DNA from: Schaalia odontolytica
Lineage (GTDB): Bacteria > Actinomycetota > Actinomycetes > Actinomycetales > Actinomycetaceae
Assembly (NCBI RefSeq): GCF_031191545.1
Contig: NZ_CP133472.1
Span: 2,294,001-2,358,000 of the forward strand
Direction: 5' to 3'
DNA length: 64,000 bases
Part shown: one piece after another, positions 26,284 to 36,400 of the stretch
Layout: every line of letters starts with the position of its first letter
How positions within the stretch are numbered: the stretch's first letter is position 1
Notes under the pieces: model-generated
Database searches by the model: none
The model's input: the letters and a program-made list of their open reading frames with translations, nothing else
Told to the model about the DNA's origin: nothing
Program-made: the position numbers and the translations under genes

Positions 26284-28299
26284 GTGGCAGATCCTTCGAC
26301 GTACCGACCCCGCACGGGAGACATTCCCACCTCGCCGGGCGTCTACCGATTCTCAGACCCGCGCGGCCGCGTCATCTACGTAGGCAAAGCTAAGAACCTG
26401 CGCAACCGCCTCACCAACTACTTCCAGGACCTGGCGAACCTGCACCCGCGCACCCAGCAGATGGTGACGACCGCGAGCGCCGTGCAGTGGACCGTCGTGC
26501 GTTCCGAGGTGGAGGCCCTGACGCTGGAATTCACCTGGATTAAGGAGTTCAATCCGCGTTTTAACGTCATGTTTAAGGACGACAAGTCCTATCCCTACCT
26601 GGCGGTGTCGATGGGGGAGCGCTACCCGCGCGTGCAGGTGACACGTGAGCGTAAGCGGGCGGTGTCGCGCTACTTCGGCCCATACACTCAGGTGTGGGCG
26701 ATTCGAGAGACGATCGATCAGCTGCTGCGAGTCTTCCCGATGCGCTCGTGCTCGGCGGGAGTGTTCCAGCGTGCGAAGGCACAGGGACGCCCCTGCCTGC
26801 TTGGATACATCGATAAGTGTGCGGCTCCCTGCGTGGGGCGTATTTCGATGGAGGAGCATCGCGAGCTCGCCGAGGGCCTGTGCCAGTTCATGGAGGGGCG
26901 AACGGGACCGGTGATCCGTGACCTTGAGGAGCAGATGCGCCAGGCGTCGATGGAACTGAACTTCGAGCGTGCGGCGAAGCTGCGTGACGACGTCAAGGCG
27001 CTGCGTACCGTGCTGGAGCGAAACGCGGTCGTGCTCGACGACGGCTCCGACGCGGACGTGTTCTCCCTTGTCAGCGACGACCTGGACGCGGCCGTTCACG
27101 TCTTCCATGTGCGCGGCGGACGCATCCGAGGCACACGCGGTTGGGTGATTGAGCGCGTGGACGGGGCGGATGACGCGGCCCTGATGGCTCGCCTTCTTGA
27201 GCAGGTCTATTCCTCGGCATCGCCGGACGAGGCCGGGACGGGGAAGACGGCAAAGGTGGCAGCAGTGAGCGTGGACGACGTCGCGCACACGCCGACCTCC
27301 GCGATCCCGCGCGAGGTGCTCGTCTCCGTCGAACCCGAGGAAAAGGAGACGATCGGGCGCTGGCTCGCCGAGATTCGCGGTGCCTCCGTGTCGATCCACG
27401 TGCCCAAACGCGGCCCGAAGGCACAGATCATGGAGACGGTCACGGAGAACGCCCGGCAGGCCCTTGCCCTGCACCGCACGAAGCGCGCCGGCGACATCAC
27501 GGCGCGCTCGAAGGCGCTGGAGCAGCTCGCCGAGAACCTCGACCTGCCGGGCGCGCCCCTGCGCATCGAGTGCTACGACGTCTCGCATACGGGCGGCGAG
27601 AATCAGGTTGCCTCAATGGTGGTGTTCGAGGATGGCATCCCGCGCAAGGACGCCTACCGTACCTACAACATCCGTGGCGAGGACGGGAACGGCACCCCCG
27701 ACGACACGAGTGCCATGAATGAGGTCCTCACTCGGCGCTTCTCGCGCCTGCTCGCCGAGGAGGCCGGCGTCGACGGTGAGGACGAGGATGGCGTTGCCTA
27801 CGCCTCGGGACCGATCGATGCGATGACGGGACGCCCCAAGCGTTTCTCATACCGGCCCGATCTGGTGGTCATCGACGGTGGCCTGCCCCAGGTCAACGCA
27901 GCCCGCGCTGCCCTGGACGCGGTGGGCGCGGACGTTCCCGTCGTGGGTCTGGCCAAGCGTCTCGAAGAGGTGTGGATCCCCGGCGATGACTTCCCGCTCA
28001 TTTTGCCGCGCACTTCTGAGGCGCTGTACCTCCTGCAGTACCTGCGCGACGAGTCCCACCGCTTCGCCATCACGAAGCACCGCAAGCGCCGCTCGAAGGC
28101 TCAGCGCCGTTCGGTCCTGGACTCCATTCCAGGGCTTGGACCCGCACGCCAGGGGGCGCTGCTCAAGCATTTCGGCTCGGTGAAGCGGATTCGCCAGGCC
28201 TCCGTCGACGAGATCGCCGCGGTCAAGGGCGTGGGAGTCAGCCTCGCGCAGACGATCCACGATAGGCTAGCGACATCGTCGAGGGAGGACACACCATGA
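26284..28299 (+). CDS. uvrC: UvrABC system protein C (excinuclease subunit C)
   Basis: UvrC makes both DNA cuts around a lesion marked by UvrB. The N-terminal GIY-YIG nuclease domain reads TSPGVYRFSDPRGRVIYVGKA. A Cys cluster (CSAGVFQRAKAQGRPC and CAAPC) follows. The UVR motif is near residue 215 (MELNFERAAKLRDDVKAL). The C-terminal RNase H-like nuclease has IECYDVSHTGGENQVASMV and DLVVIDGGLPQVNAA. Two helix-hairpin-helix motifs end the protein (IPGLGPARQGALLKHFGS and KGVGVSLAQTI). The start is GTG 26284. The product is 671 aa. Its stop overlaps the purT start (ATGA), which opens the uvrC-purT-rapZ-yvcK-whiA unit. Confidence 0.97.
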   Translation: MADPSTYRPRTGDIPTSPGVYRFSDPRGRVIYVGKAKNLRNRLTNYFQDLANLHPRTQQMVTTASAVQWTVVRSEVEALTLEFTWIKEFNPRFNVMFKDDKSYPYLAVSMGERYPRVQVTRERKRAVSRYFGPYTQVWAIRETIDQLLRVFPMRSCSAGVFQRAKAQGRPCLLGYIDKCAAPCVGRISMEEHRELAEGLCQFMEGRTGPVIRDLEEQMRQASMELNFERAAKLRDDVKALRTVLERNAVVLDDGSDADVFSLVSDDLDAAVHVFHVRGGRIRGTRGWVIERVDGADDAALMARLLEQVYSSASPDEAGTGKTAKVAAVSVDDVAHTPTSAIPREVLVSVEPEEKETIGRWLAEIRGASVSIHVPKRGPKAQIMETVTENARQALALHRTKRAGDITARSKALEQLAENLDLPGAPLRIECYDVSHTGGENQVASMVVFEDGIPRKDAYRTYNIRGEDGNGTPDDTSAMNEVLTRRFSRLLAEEAGVDGEDEDGVAYASGPIDAMTGRPKRFSYRPDLVVIDGGLPQVNAARAALDAVGADVPVVGLAKRLEEVWIPGDDFPLILPRTSEALYLLQYLRDESHRFAITKHRKRRSKAQRRSVLDSIPGLGPARQGALLKHFGSVKRIRQASVDEIAAVKGVGVSLAQTIHDRLATSSREDTP

Positions 28300-29519
28300 C
28301 AACGATGCTTCCGGTGCCACTGCCGGCACGCGTTCTGCTGCTCGGATCGGGCGAACTCGGCAAGGAAGTGACGATCGCCCTGCAGCGCTACGGATGCACT
28401 GTCATCGCCTGCGACTCTTACCCGAACGCTCCCGCCATGCAGGTTGCTGACGAATCCCGTGTCTTCGACATGAGCGACCCACAGGCCCTGCGCGAGGTTC
28501 TCGACGCCGTGAACGTCGATATCATCGTCCCCGAGGTCGAGGCGATCGCAACCGACTGCCTGAGTGTCGACGAGGAGCGCGGCGTGCGCGTCGTCCCCAA
28601 CGCCTTCGCCGTCCAGGCAACGATGGACCGCCAACGCATCCGCACCCTTGCCGCATCCGTGCCCGGGGTGCGCACCAGCGCGTTCCGCTTCGCCCGTAGC
28701 GAGGCTGAACTGGCTGCCGCGCTCGACGAGGTCGGTTATCCTGCCTTCGTCAAGCCCACGATGTCGTCGTCCGGGCACGGACAGTCCCGCGTGACCGGCC
28801 CCGAGCAGGCAGCCTCCGCCTGGGCGCACGCGCAGGAAGACGCGCGCGCCGCGACCGGCGTCGTCATCGTCGAAGAGGGTGTTGACTTCGACTACGAGAT
28901 CACCCTGCTGACCGTGCGCTCGTGGGACGGTGCCTCCGGCACGGTCACGACGAGTTTCTGCGCACCCATCGGTCACCGCCAGGAGGGCGGAGACTACGTC
29001 GAATCCTGGCAGCCGATGGCCATGAGTGAGGCTGCTATCGGCACGGCGCAAGATATGGCCAAGGCCGTCACCGATGCCCTCGCACAGGCTGGCAACGGCC
29101 CGTGCCTGGGTATCTTCGGCGTCGAGTTTTTCGTCCGTGGCGACGATGTCTGGTTCTCCGAGCTCTCGCCGCGCCCCCACGACACGGGCATGGTGACGAT
29201 GGTGACCCAAAACCAGTCCGAGTTCGAGCTCCACGCCCGAGCGATTCTCGGCCTGCCCGTCTCCACCGCGCAGTCCACGCCGGGCGCGTCCGCCGTCATC
29301 AAGTCGACAAGCGCCGTCGATGCCCCCGTCTACAACGGTGTCTCGCACGCCCTCGGATCAGCCGACATTGTGCGTCTGTTCGGTAAGCCCGTGAGCCGCG
29401 CCGGCAGGCGCGTTGGCGTCGTTGCCGCGACCGCAAGCACGCCGAAGGAAGCGCGAGTTATCGCCAGGCGCGCTGCCGCCGGCATCACCGTCGACGAGGC
29501 CCCCGCGCCTTTCGCCTAA
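28296..29519 (+). CDS. purT: Formate-dependent phosphoribosylglycinamide formyltransferase
   Basis: PurT makes formyl-GAR from GAR, formate and ATP in purine synthesis, replacing the folate-dependent PurN step. It is an ATP-grasp enzyme. The N-terminal block reads RVLLLGSGELGKEVTIALQR, then IIVPEVEAIATDCL, then the ATP-grasp segment FVKPTMSSSGHGQSRV, FGVEFFVRGDDVWFSELSPR and PHDTGMVT, all diagnostic of PurT rather than PurK. Length is 407 aa, slightly above usual. It overlaps uvrC by four bases (ATGA) and lies 34 bases before rapZ, so it sits inside the otherwise conserved uvrC-rapZ-yvcK-whiA cluster. The insertion there is unusual to my knowledge. Other purine genes are not nearby. Confidence 0.95.
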   Translation: MTTMLPVPLPARVLLLGSGELGKEVTIALQRYGCTVIACDSYPNAPAMQVADESRVFDMSDPQALREVLDAVNVDIIVPEVEAIATDCLSVDEERGVRVVPNAFAVQATMDRQRIRTLAASVPGVRTSAFRFARSEAELAAALDEVGYPAFVKPTMSSSGHGQSRVTGPEQAASAWAHAQEDARAATGVVIVEEGVDFDYEITLLTVRSWDGASGTVTTSFCAPIGHRQEGGDYVESWQPMAMSEAAIGTAQDMAKAVTDALAQAGNGPCLGIFGVEFFVRGDDVWFSELSPRPHDTGMVTMVTQNQSEFELHARAILGLPVSTAQSTPGASAVIKSTSAVDAPVYNGVSHALGSADIVRLFGKPVSRAGRRVGVVAATASTPKEARVIARRAAAGITVDEAPAPFA

Positions 29520-29553
29520 CCGCTCCCAGCACCCGACCCGTCAGGAGGACGCC

Positions 29554-30549
29554 ATGCCCGACCACACACCCACGGACGCTTGCGATGCGCCCGAGGCCCA
29601 GGCCTCGTCTATGAGGGAAGAGAACCCACCCACGGTTCCTGAGGGCATCGCCGTGCGCGACATGGTCCGGGTCAAGTACGAGCCGCGCGCCTCCAACGAG
29701 GTCCTCATCATCACCGGCTACTCGGGAGCGGGCCGCACCGGCGCCGCCCGCGCGCTCGAAGACCTCGACTGGTACGTCGTCGACAACCTGCCGCCGACGA
29801 TGTTGCCTGCGTTGGTCGGCATGATGTCGAACGATCCGGCCGCGGGCGTGCATCGCCTTGCGGTTGGCGTCGACGTGCGCTCGCGAACCTTTTTCCGTAC
29901 GCTCGACGCAACCCTCGAGCAGCTCAAGGGCGCGGGCATCGTCTATCGCGTCATCTTCCTCGAGGCCAGCCCCGAGACCCTCGTGCGCCGCTACGAATCC
30001 AACCGTCGCCCCCACCCCCTCCAGGGTGCCGGGACCCTCATGGACGGCATCAAAGCCGAGATGCGCCTGCTCGCGCCCCTGCGCCGCGCAGCCGACGAAG
30101 TCATCGACACCTCCACGATGAGCGTCCACGACCTCACCCGTCGTATCCGCGACATCGTCGCGGGGGAGGAACGCCCCCTGCAGGTCACGGTCGAGTCCTT
30201 CGGCTTCAAGCACGGTCTACCTCTCGACGCCGATCACGTCGTCGACGTGCGTTTCCTGAAGAACCCGTACTGGGTGGATGAGCTGCGACACCTCACGGGT
30301 AAGGACGAGGCCGTCGCCGACTACGTCCTCTCTCAACCGGGCGCGCGCGAATTTGCTCTCGGATACGCCGACCTTCTGGCCCCCATGCTCAGCGGCTATC
30401 TGGCAGAATTGAAGCCGTTCGTCACGATCGCCGTCGGATGCACGGGCGGAAAGCACCGTTCCGTCGCGTCTTCTGAGGCGATCGCGCAACGCTTGCGCAC
30501 ACACGGATACACGGTTCGCGTCATGCACCGTGACATTGGGAGAGACTGA
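29554..30549 (+). CDS. rapZ: RapZ/YvcJ family nucleotide-binding protein
   Basis: RapZ-family P-loop proteins bind nucleotides. In E. coli RapZ guides RNase E to the GlmZ RNA; in Gram-positives (YvcJ) the role is less clear. The N-terminal P-loop reads ITGYSGAGRTGAARALEDL and the Walker B-like region VDNLPPTMLPALVGM. The conserved C-terminal block reads VESFGFKHGLPLDADHVVDV, followed by NPYWVDELRHLTGKD and IAVGCTGGKHRSVASSEAIA. The start is ATG 29554 with a perfect AGGAGG 5 bases upstream, giving 331 aa. A non-conserved N-terminal tail of about 45 residues precedes the domain. It overlaps yvcK by one base. The rapZ-yvcK-whiA order is conserved in Gram-positive bacteria. Confidence 0.94.
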   Translation: MPDHTPTDACDAPEAQASSMREENPPTVPEGIAVRDMVRVKYEPRASNEVLIITGYSGAGRTGAARALEDLDWYVVDNLPPTMLPALVGMMSNDPAAGVHRLAVGVDVRSRTFFRTLDATLEQLKGAGIVYRVIFLEASPETLVRRYESNRRPHPLQGAGTLMDGIKAEMRLLAPLRRAADEVIDTSTMSVHDLTRRIRDIVAGEERPLQVTVESFGFKHGLPLDADHVVDVRFLKNPYWVDELRHLTGKDEAVADYVLSQPGAREFALGYADLLAPMLSGYLAELKPFVTIAVGCTGGKHRSVASSEAIAQRLRTHGYTVRVMHRDIGRD

Positions 30550-31553
30550 TGCCTTATCTTGATGCAGCCGGCTGGGTTCAACGCGGAGAATCCGGCCAGA
30601 ACATCGTCGCCCTGGGCGGCGGCCACGGCCTGTCCGCGACGCTGCGGGCGCTGCGCCACATTACCCGTGCGCTCACCGCCGTCGTCACCGTCGCCGATGA
30701 TGGGGGCAGCTCCGGCCGTCTGCGCCAGGAGATGCCGATCCTGCCTCCGGGCGACCTGCGCATGGCCTTGGCCTCGCTCTGCGAGGAATCCGAGTGGGGT
30801 CTGACGTGGCGCGACGTCATGCAGCTGCGTCTGGATACGAGCGGTCCCCTCAACGGACACGCTCTCGGCAACCTGCTGATCTCCGGCCTGTGGCAACTCC
30901 TTGACGATCCGGTCGAGGGCCTCGACTGGGTGGGCCGTCTCCTCGGAGCCCAGGGACGCGTTCTGCCCATGTCGACGACGCCGATCGACATTGAGGCGGA
31001 CATGAATGACGGCGGCCGCCGCTACGTCGTGTCCGGTCAGTCTAAGGTCGCCGTCGCCCCCGGCACCGTCGAGCACGTGCGTATCACGCCTGAGGCCCCG
31101 CAGGTGCCCGCCGCCGTCACCGAGGCGATCTCTGAGGCCGACTGGGTCGTCTTGGGTCCCGGCTCCTGGTACACCTCCGTCATTCCACACCTGCTCGTCC
31201 CCGAGATCAACCGTGCGCTCGCCACGACCGACGCTCACCGTGCGCTCGTGCTCAACCTGGCGCGTCAGCGCGGCGAAACCGACCTGATGTCGACAGCCGA
31301 CCATGTGCGCGTGCTGCGTGAATACGCACCCATGCTCAAGCTCGACGTGGTCGTCGCCGACCCGACGGCCTGCGACGACATCGACGACCTCATCGTCGCG
31401 GCCGAGGAGATCGGTGCGCGCGTCCTCCTACGGCAGGTTCGCACGGGCGACGGTGCGCCGCATCATGACCCGCTGCGCCTAGCGGCGGCGCTGCGTGACG
31501 CATTTGACGGCTTCCTCGGCGAGGTCGGACAGCCCGAAACGTGGTTACCTTAG
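30549..31553 (+). CDS. yvcK: YvcK family gluconeogenesis factor (CofD-like)
   Basis: YvcK binds UDP-sugars. It is needed for growth on gluconeogenic carbon sources and for cell shape in Bacillus and Mycobacterium (CuvA). The N-terminal motif reads IVALGGGHGLSATLRALR, then VTVADDGGSSGRLRQEM, both typical. Later blocks are NGHALGNLLISGLWQL and ADWVVLGPGSWYTSVIPHLLVPEI. Length is 334 aa. The ATG overlaps the rapZ stop (TGATG), giving translational coupling. WhiA follows after 45 bases. No membrane segment or signal is present, so it is cytoplasmic. The family also contains CofD, but the operon context with rapZ and whiA favours YvcK. Confidence 0.93.
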   Translation: MPYLDAAGWVQRGESGQNIVALGGGHGLSATLRALRHITRALTAVVTVADDGGSSGRLRQEMPILPPGDLRMALASLCEESEWGLTWRDVMQLRLDTSGPLNGHALGNLLISGLWQLLDDPVEGLDWVGRLLGAQGRVLPMSTTPIDIEADMNDGGRRYVVSGQSKVAVAPGTVEHVRITPEAPQVPAAVTEAISEADWVVLGPGSWYTSVIPHLLVPEINRALATTDAHRALVLNLARQRGETDLMSTADHVRVLREYAPMLKLDVVVADPTACDDIDDLIVAAEEIGARVLLRQVRTGDGAPHHDPLRLAAALRDAFDGFLGEVGQPETWLP

Positions 31554-31598
31554 AACCTGTTGCCTGCTGACAAACGACATCACATACCTGGAGAATCC

Positions 31599-32582
31599 GT
31601 GTCCCTGACATCTGACATGAAGGACGAGCTGGCGCGCGCGGTCATCACGACGCCGTCCGAGGTCGCCGCCGAAGTGAGCGCAACGTTGCGTTTTGCGGGA
31701 GGACTACACCTGGTGGGCGGCCGCATCCTCGTCGAGGCCGAGCTCGACTCGCCCGTCGCTGCTCGCCGCCTGCGTACCTACCTCCAGGCGCTGTACAACG
31801 CCGAGTCTACGGTCGTCGTGGTGTCCGGTTCGTCCCTGCGTCGCGGCAAGCGCTACGTCGTGCGCGTCGTTCACAAGGCCGACGAACTCGCACGCCTCAC
31901 CGGCCTTGTTGACTCCATGCGTCGGCCCGTGCGCGGGTTGCCTCCGGTTCTCGTGGCCTCCGGTACCGCTCAGGCCGCCGCGATCTGGCGCGGCGCGTTC
32001 CTCGCCCGCGGTTCCCTCATGGAGCCCGGACGATCCTCCTCTCTCGAGATCACGTGCCCCGGCCCCGAGGTGGCCCTCGCGATGGTCGGGTGCGCGCGCA
32101 AGCTCGGCGCGGCCTCCCGCTCCAAGGAGGTGCGCGGCACCGACCGCGTATCCGTGCGCGATTCGGATGCGATCGGCACGCTGATTTCCGCCATGGGTGC
32201 GCCCCAGACCTTCGCGGCGTGGCAGGAGCGACGCGAGCGGCGCGAGGCCCGCGGTAGCGCCAACCGACTGGCCAACTTTGACGACGCGAACCTGCGTCGC
32301 TCGGCGCGCGCTGCCGTCGCGGCCGGTGCCCGCGTCGAGCGTGCCTTCGAGATTCTCGGGGACGACGTGCCCGCCCATCTGCTCGAGGCTGGCACCCTGC
32401 GCCTGCAGCACAAGCAGGCGTCCCTTGAGGAGCTCGGAAAGCGCACGACTCCGCCCCTGACGAAGGATGCCGTCGCCGGACGCATCCGCCGGCTTCTGGC
32501 TCTCGCGGACAAGGTCGCCCACGAACGCGGCATTCCCGATACGGAATCAGCGCTGACACTCGACATGCTGGAAGAGGACTGA
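31599..32582 (+). CDS. whiA: DNA-binding protein WhiA
   Basis: WhiA is a transcription factor that in Streptomyces works with WhiB to drive sporulation septation, and in other Gram-positives affects division. The N-terminal LAGLIDADG-like half starts [15 protein letters not shown] and contains [18 protein letters not shown] and [14 protein letters not shown]. The C-terminal helix-turn-helix reads [20 protein letters not shown]. The start is GTG 31599 with GGAGA close upstream, giving 327 aa, the normal length. The frame from 31560 has no ribosome binding site. It closes the uvrC-purT-rapZ-yvcK-whiA unit. No spore genes are seen here, so a division or growth role is more likely. Confidence 0.95.
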   Translation: MSLTSDMKDELARAVITTPSEVAAEVSATLRFAGGLHLVGGRILVEAELDSPVAARRLRTYLQALYNAESTVVVVSGSSLRRGKRYVVRVVHKADELARLTGLVDSMRRPVRGLPPVLVASGTAQAAAIWRGAFLARGSLMEPGRSSSLEITCPGPEVALAMVGCARKLGAASRSKEVRGTDRVSVRDSDAIGTLISAMGAPQTFAAWQERRERREARGSANRLANFDDANLRRSARAAVAAGARVERAFEILGDDVPAHLLEAGTLRLQHKQASLEELGKRTTPPLTKDAVAGRIRRLLALADKVAHERGIPDTESALTLDMLEED

Positions 32583-32685
32583 GGTCCCTGAATCCTGCCG
32601 CTTTGTCTCAATCCAAACGAGAATTACCCCACGTGAAGATTTTCAAATTGGACTGTGATGGAGTCCGCTTTCGGGTGTAGAGTAG

Positions 32686-33795
<1,110 letters not shown>

Positions 33796-33831
33796 GCACA
33801 CAGCTGATACACCAGCCATGAGCTGATCAGC

Positions 33832-33865
33832 GAGATGCCCGTGCACGGCCGTGCACGGGCATCTC
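33832..33865 (+). terminator. Perfect hairpin between gap and pgk
   Basis: A perfect 15-bp stem (33832-33846 with 33851-33865) closes a GGCC loop 38 bases before the pgk start. There is no T tract. It may be a partial terminator or an RNA-processing or stability element that sets different levels of gap and pgk. Confidence 0.65.
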
Positions 33866-33902
33866 GTACATCGCCACAGCCTCCAGACCGAAAGGACTCC
33901 CC

Positions 33903-35093
33903 GTGAGGACCATCTCCACCCTGGGCGACCTGCGCGGCAAGCGCGTCCTCGTCCGCTCCGACTTCAACGTTCCGCTCAAGGAAGGCGTCATCACCGATGA
34001 TGGCCGGATCCGCGCAGCGCTGCCGACCCTCAAGACCCTCACCGACGCCGGTGCAAAGGTCGTCATCATGGCCCACCTTGGCCGCCCCAAGGGGCAGGTT
34101 GATCCCGCTTTCTCGCTGGCCCCCGTCGCCACGCGCCTGGCCGAGCTGTCCGGCGTGAAGGTCACGCTGGCCTCCGACGTCGTCGGCGCGTCCGCCACCG
34201 AGACCGTCGCCGGCCTGTCCGAGGGCGAGATCGCCCTGCTCGAGAACGTCCGCTACGACGCTCGCGAGACCTCCAAGGTCGACGAAGAGCGCGAAGAACT
34301 CGCCCGTGAATACGCCAAACTCGGCGACGCATTCGTCTCCGACGGCTTCGGCGTCGTCCACCGCAAGCAAGCCTCGGTCTACGACATCGCGAAGATCCTG
34401 CCCTCGGCGGCCGGCCTGCTGGTCCTCAAGGAAATCGAGTCCCTGTCCAAGGTCACCGGTGAGCCCGAGCGCCCCTACGGCGTCGTCCTCGGCGGCTCCA
34501 AGGTCTCCGACAAGCTCGGCGTCATCGCGAACCTGCTGAAGAAGGCCGATATGCTCTTCATCGGCGGCGGCATGGCCTTCACCTTCCTGGCAGCTCAGGG
34601 GCACTCGGTGGGCAAGTCCCTGCTTGAAGAGGACCAGATCGAGACCGTCAAGGGCTACATCGCCGAGGCCGCCGAGCGCGGCGTTGACCTGGTTCTGCCC
34701 ATCGATGTTGTTGTCGCCCCCGAGTTCGCCGCCGACGCGCCCGCGACCGTTGTGAAGGTCGACGCGATCCCCGACGATCAGATGGGTCTCGACATCGGCC
34801 CCGAGTCCGCGAAGCTCTTCGCCGACAAGCTGGCAGGCGCGAAGACCGTCGCCTGGAATGGCCCCATGGGCGTCTTTGAGTTCGATTCCTTCGCCGGCGG
34901 CACCCGCGCCGTCGCCGAAGCCCTCTCCACGGGCACCATGTTCTCCGTCATCGGTGGTGGCGACTCCGCCGCGGCCGTTCGCCTGCTCGGCTTCGACGAG
35001 AACACCTTCTCCCACATTTCCACTGGCGGTGGCGCCTCCCTCGAGCTCCTCGAGGGCAAGGTTCTGCCCGGTATCGCAGTTCTGGAGGACTGA
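33903..35093 (+). CDS. pgk: Phosphoglycerate kinase
   Basis: Pgk transfers the acyl phosphate of 1,3-bisphosphoglycerate to ADP. The N-domain reads [13 protein letters not shown] and [10 protein letters not shown]; a conserved Arg segment is [13 protein letters not shown]. The C-domain has [24 protein letters not shown] and the nucleotide loop [15 protein letters not shown], followed by [14 protein letters not shown]. The start is GTG 33903 with AAGGA upstream. Length is 396 aa, the family norm. Only 3 bases separate its stop from tpiA, so they are co-translated. The hairpin upstream may reduce read-through from gap. Confidence 0.98.
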   Translation: MRTISTLGDLRGKRVLVRSDFNVPLKEGVITDDGRIRAALPTLKTLTDAGAKVVIMAHLGRPKGQVDPAFSLAPVATRLAELSGVKVTLASDVVGASATETVAGLSEGEIALLENVRYDARETSKVDEEREELAREYAKLGDAFVSDGFGVVHRKQASVYDIAKILPSAAGLLVLKEIESLSKVTGEPERPYGVVLGGSKVSDKLGVIANLLKKADMLFIGGGMAFTFLAAQGHSVGKSLLEEDQIETVKGYIAEAAERGVDLVLPIDVVVAPEFAADAPATVVKVDAIPDDQMGLDIGPESAKLFADKLAGAKTVAWNGPMGVFEFDSFAGGTRAVAEALSTGTMFSVIGGGDSAAAVRLLGFDENTFSHISTGGGASLELLEGKVLPGIAVLED

Positions 35094-35096
35094 CAC

Positions 35097-35873
35097 ATGG
35101 CACGCACCCCCCTGATGGCCGGCAACTGGAAGATGAACCTCGATCACCTCGAGGCCAACCACCTTGTCCAGGGCCTGGCGATGGCCCTGTCCGACGCGGG
35201 TCACGACTACTCCAAGTGCGAGGTCCTCGTCATCCCGCCATTCACCGACATCCGCACCGTCCAGACCATCGTTGACGCCGACGAGCTCGGCATCAAGTAC
35301 GGTGCTCAGGACGTGTCGATCCACGACAACGGCGCGTACACCGGCGAAATCTCCACTGACATGCTGCGCAAGCTCGGCGTCTCCTACGTGGTCATGGGCC
35401 ACTCCGAGCGCCGCGAGTACCATGGCGAGTCCGACGAACTTGTCGGTGCCAAGGCACGCAAGGCCTTCGACGCCGGCATGACCCCGATCCTGTGCTGCGG
35501 CGAGGCCCTCGAGGTCCGCAAGGCAGGCACCTACGTCGACTTCGTGCTCGGCCAGATCCGTGCTGCGCTCGCCGGCTGGAAGGCCGAAGAGGTCGCCAAG
35601 ATCGTCATCGCCTATGAGCCCATCTGGGCCATCGGCACCGGCGAGACCGCCTCCGCCGAGGACGCCCAGGAAGTCTGCGGCGCCATCCGCGCCGCCCTGG
35701 CCGAGGACTTCGGCGCCGAGACCGCCGAGGCGACCCGCATCCTCTACGGTGGCTCCGCCAAGCCCGACAACATCAAGGAGCTCATGGCACAGCCCGACGT
35801 CGACGGCGGCCTCGTCGGCGGCGCGTCCCTCAAGGCTGACTCCTTCGCCGCCATGGCGACGTTCTACGCCTGA
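35097..35873 (+). CDS. tpiA: Triosephosphate isomerase
   Basis: TpiA interconverts dihydroxyacetone phosphate and glyceraldehyde 3-phosphate. The TIM barrel begins [13 protein letters not shown], with the catalytic Lys in NWKMN. The catalytic His is about H102 in [12 protein letters not shown]. The catalytic Glu is E174 in [15 protein letters not shown]. The phosphate loop reads [12 protein letters not shown] and the end is [16 protein letters not shown]. Length is 258 aa. The start is ATG 35097 directly after pgk, with GGAGG inside the pgk end. A perfect terminator follows, so gap-pgk-tpiA forms the glycolytic unit and secG has its own promoter. Confidence 0.98.
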   Translation: MARTPLMAGNWKMNLDHLEANHLVQGLAMALSDAGHDYSKCEVLVIPPFTDIRTVQTIVDADELGIKYGAQDVSIHDNGAYTGEISTDMLRKLGVSYVVMGHSERREYHGESDELVGAKARKAFDAGMTPILCCGEALEVRKAGTYVDFVLGQIRAALAGWKAEEVAKIVIAYEPIWAIGTGETASAEDAQEVCGAIRAALAEDFGAETAEATRILYGGSAKPDNIKELMAQPDVDGGLVGGASLKADSFAAMATFYA

Positions 35874-35929
35874 GAACATGTCAAGCGCCTGCCCGCCCAG
35901 CCACCTCAGCCGGGTCGGAGCGGACGCGA

Positions 35930-35963
35930 GGTGGGGCCAACCGGTGTGCCGGTTGGCCCCACC
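35930..35963 (+). terminator. Terminator of tpiA
   Basis: A perfect 15-bp stem (35930-35944 with 35949-35963) has loop TGTG and is followed by a short pyrimidine run (CTTTCTCC). It ends the gap-pgk-tpiA unit. Confidence 0.85.
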
Positions 35964-35981
35964 GGCTTTCTCCGTTAAACT
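35953..35981 (+). promoter_or_regulatory. Candidate promoter of secG
   Basis: TTGGCC (35953-35958) and TAAACT (35976-35981) are 17 bases apart. The -35 box is part of the right arm of the tpiA terminator, so the two signals share bases. Confidence 0.5.
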
Positions 35982-36035
35982 TAACCCGTATGTGTCCCGT
36001 TGCGGGGCGTGACTGCGATAGAAACTGGATTGACC

Positions 36036-36281
36036 GTGACCATTCTGAACAACGTGCTGATCGTGCTGATCTTCCTGACCAGCATCCTGCTGACCCTGAC
36101 CGTCCTCATGCACAAGGGACAGGGCGGCGGTCTGTCGGACATGTTCGGTGGCGGTATCTCCTCGTCTGCCGGCTCCTCCGGCGTGGCCGAGCGCAACCTG
36201 AACCGCATCACCCTGGGCACGCTGCTCGTCTGGCTGGTGTGCATCATCGGCTACGCGCTTCTTGCTAAGTTCGGCGGCTGA
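36036..36281 (+). CDS. secG: Preprotein translocase subunit SecG
   Basis: SecG is the small third subunit of the SecYEG protein channel in the cell membrane. The 81-residue product has two membrane helices (about residues 4-26 and 59-78) joined by a Gly-rich loop. That loop, HKGQGGGLSDMFGGG, is diagnostic, followed by SSSAGSSGVAERNLNRIT. The start is taken at GTG 36036 (VTILNNVLIVLIFL), which gives the usual family length. An ATG at 36000 would add 12 residues. Placement after tpiA is conserved in actinobacteria. It has its own predicted promoter overlapping the tpiA terminator and is followed by a terminator. Confidence 0.95.
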   Translation: MTILNNVLIVLIFLTSILLTLTVLMHKGQGGGLSDMFGGGISSSAGSSGVAERNLNRITLGTLLVWLVCIIGYALLAKFGG

Positions 36282-36300
36282 CCACACTCGTCTGTCGCTT

Positions 36301-36332
36301 TGGCTCTCCGCTTCTCGGCGGGGAGCCATTGT
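36301..36332 (+). terminator. Terminator of secG
   Basis: An 11-bp stem (TGGCTCTCCGC with GCGGGGAGCCA, one wobble) is followed by TTGTTT, 20 bases after the secG stop. Confidence 0.8.
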
Positions 36333-36350
36333 TTATGTGTGCGTATACGC

Positions 36351-36383
36351 GTGTGGCCGTCTCGTCAAGGAAGACGGCCACAC
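36351..36383 (-). terminator. Terminator of the tkt-zwf-opcA-pgl unit
   Basis: A perfect 12-bp stem (GTGTGGCCGTCT with AGACGGCCACAC) has a 9-base loop. It lies 18 bases past the pgl stop on the minus strand and faces the secG terminator. Confidence 0.75.
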
Positions 36384-36400
36384 GCGATGCTACACGGGGG

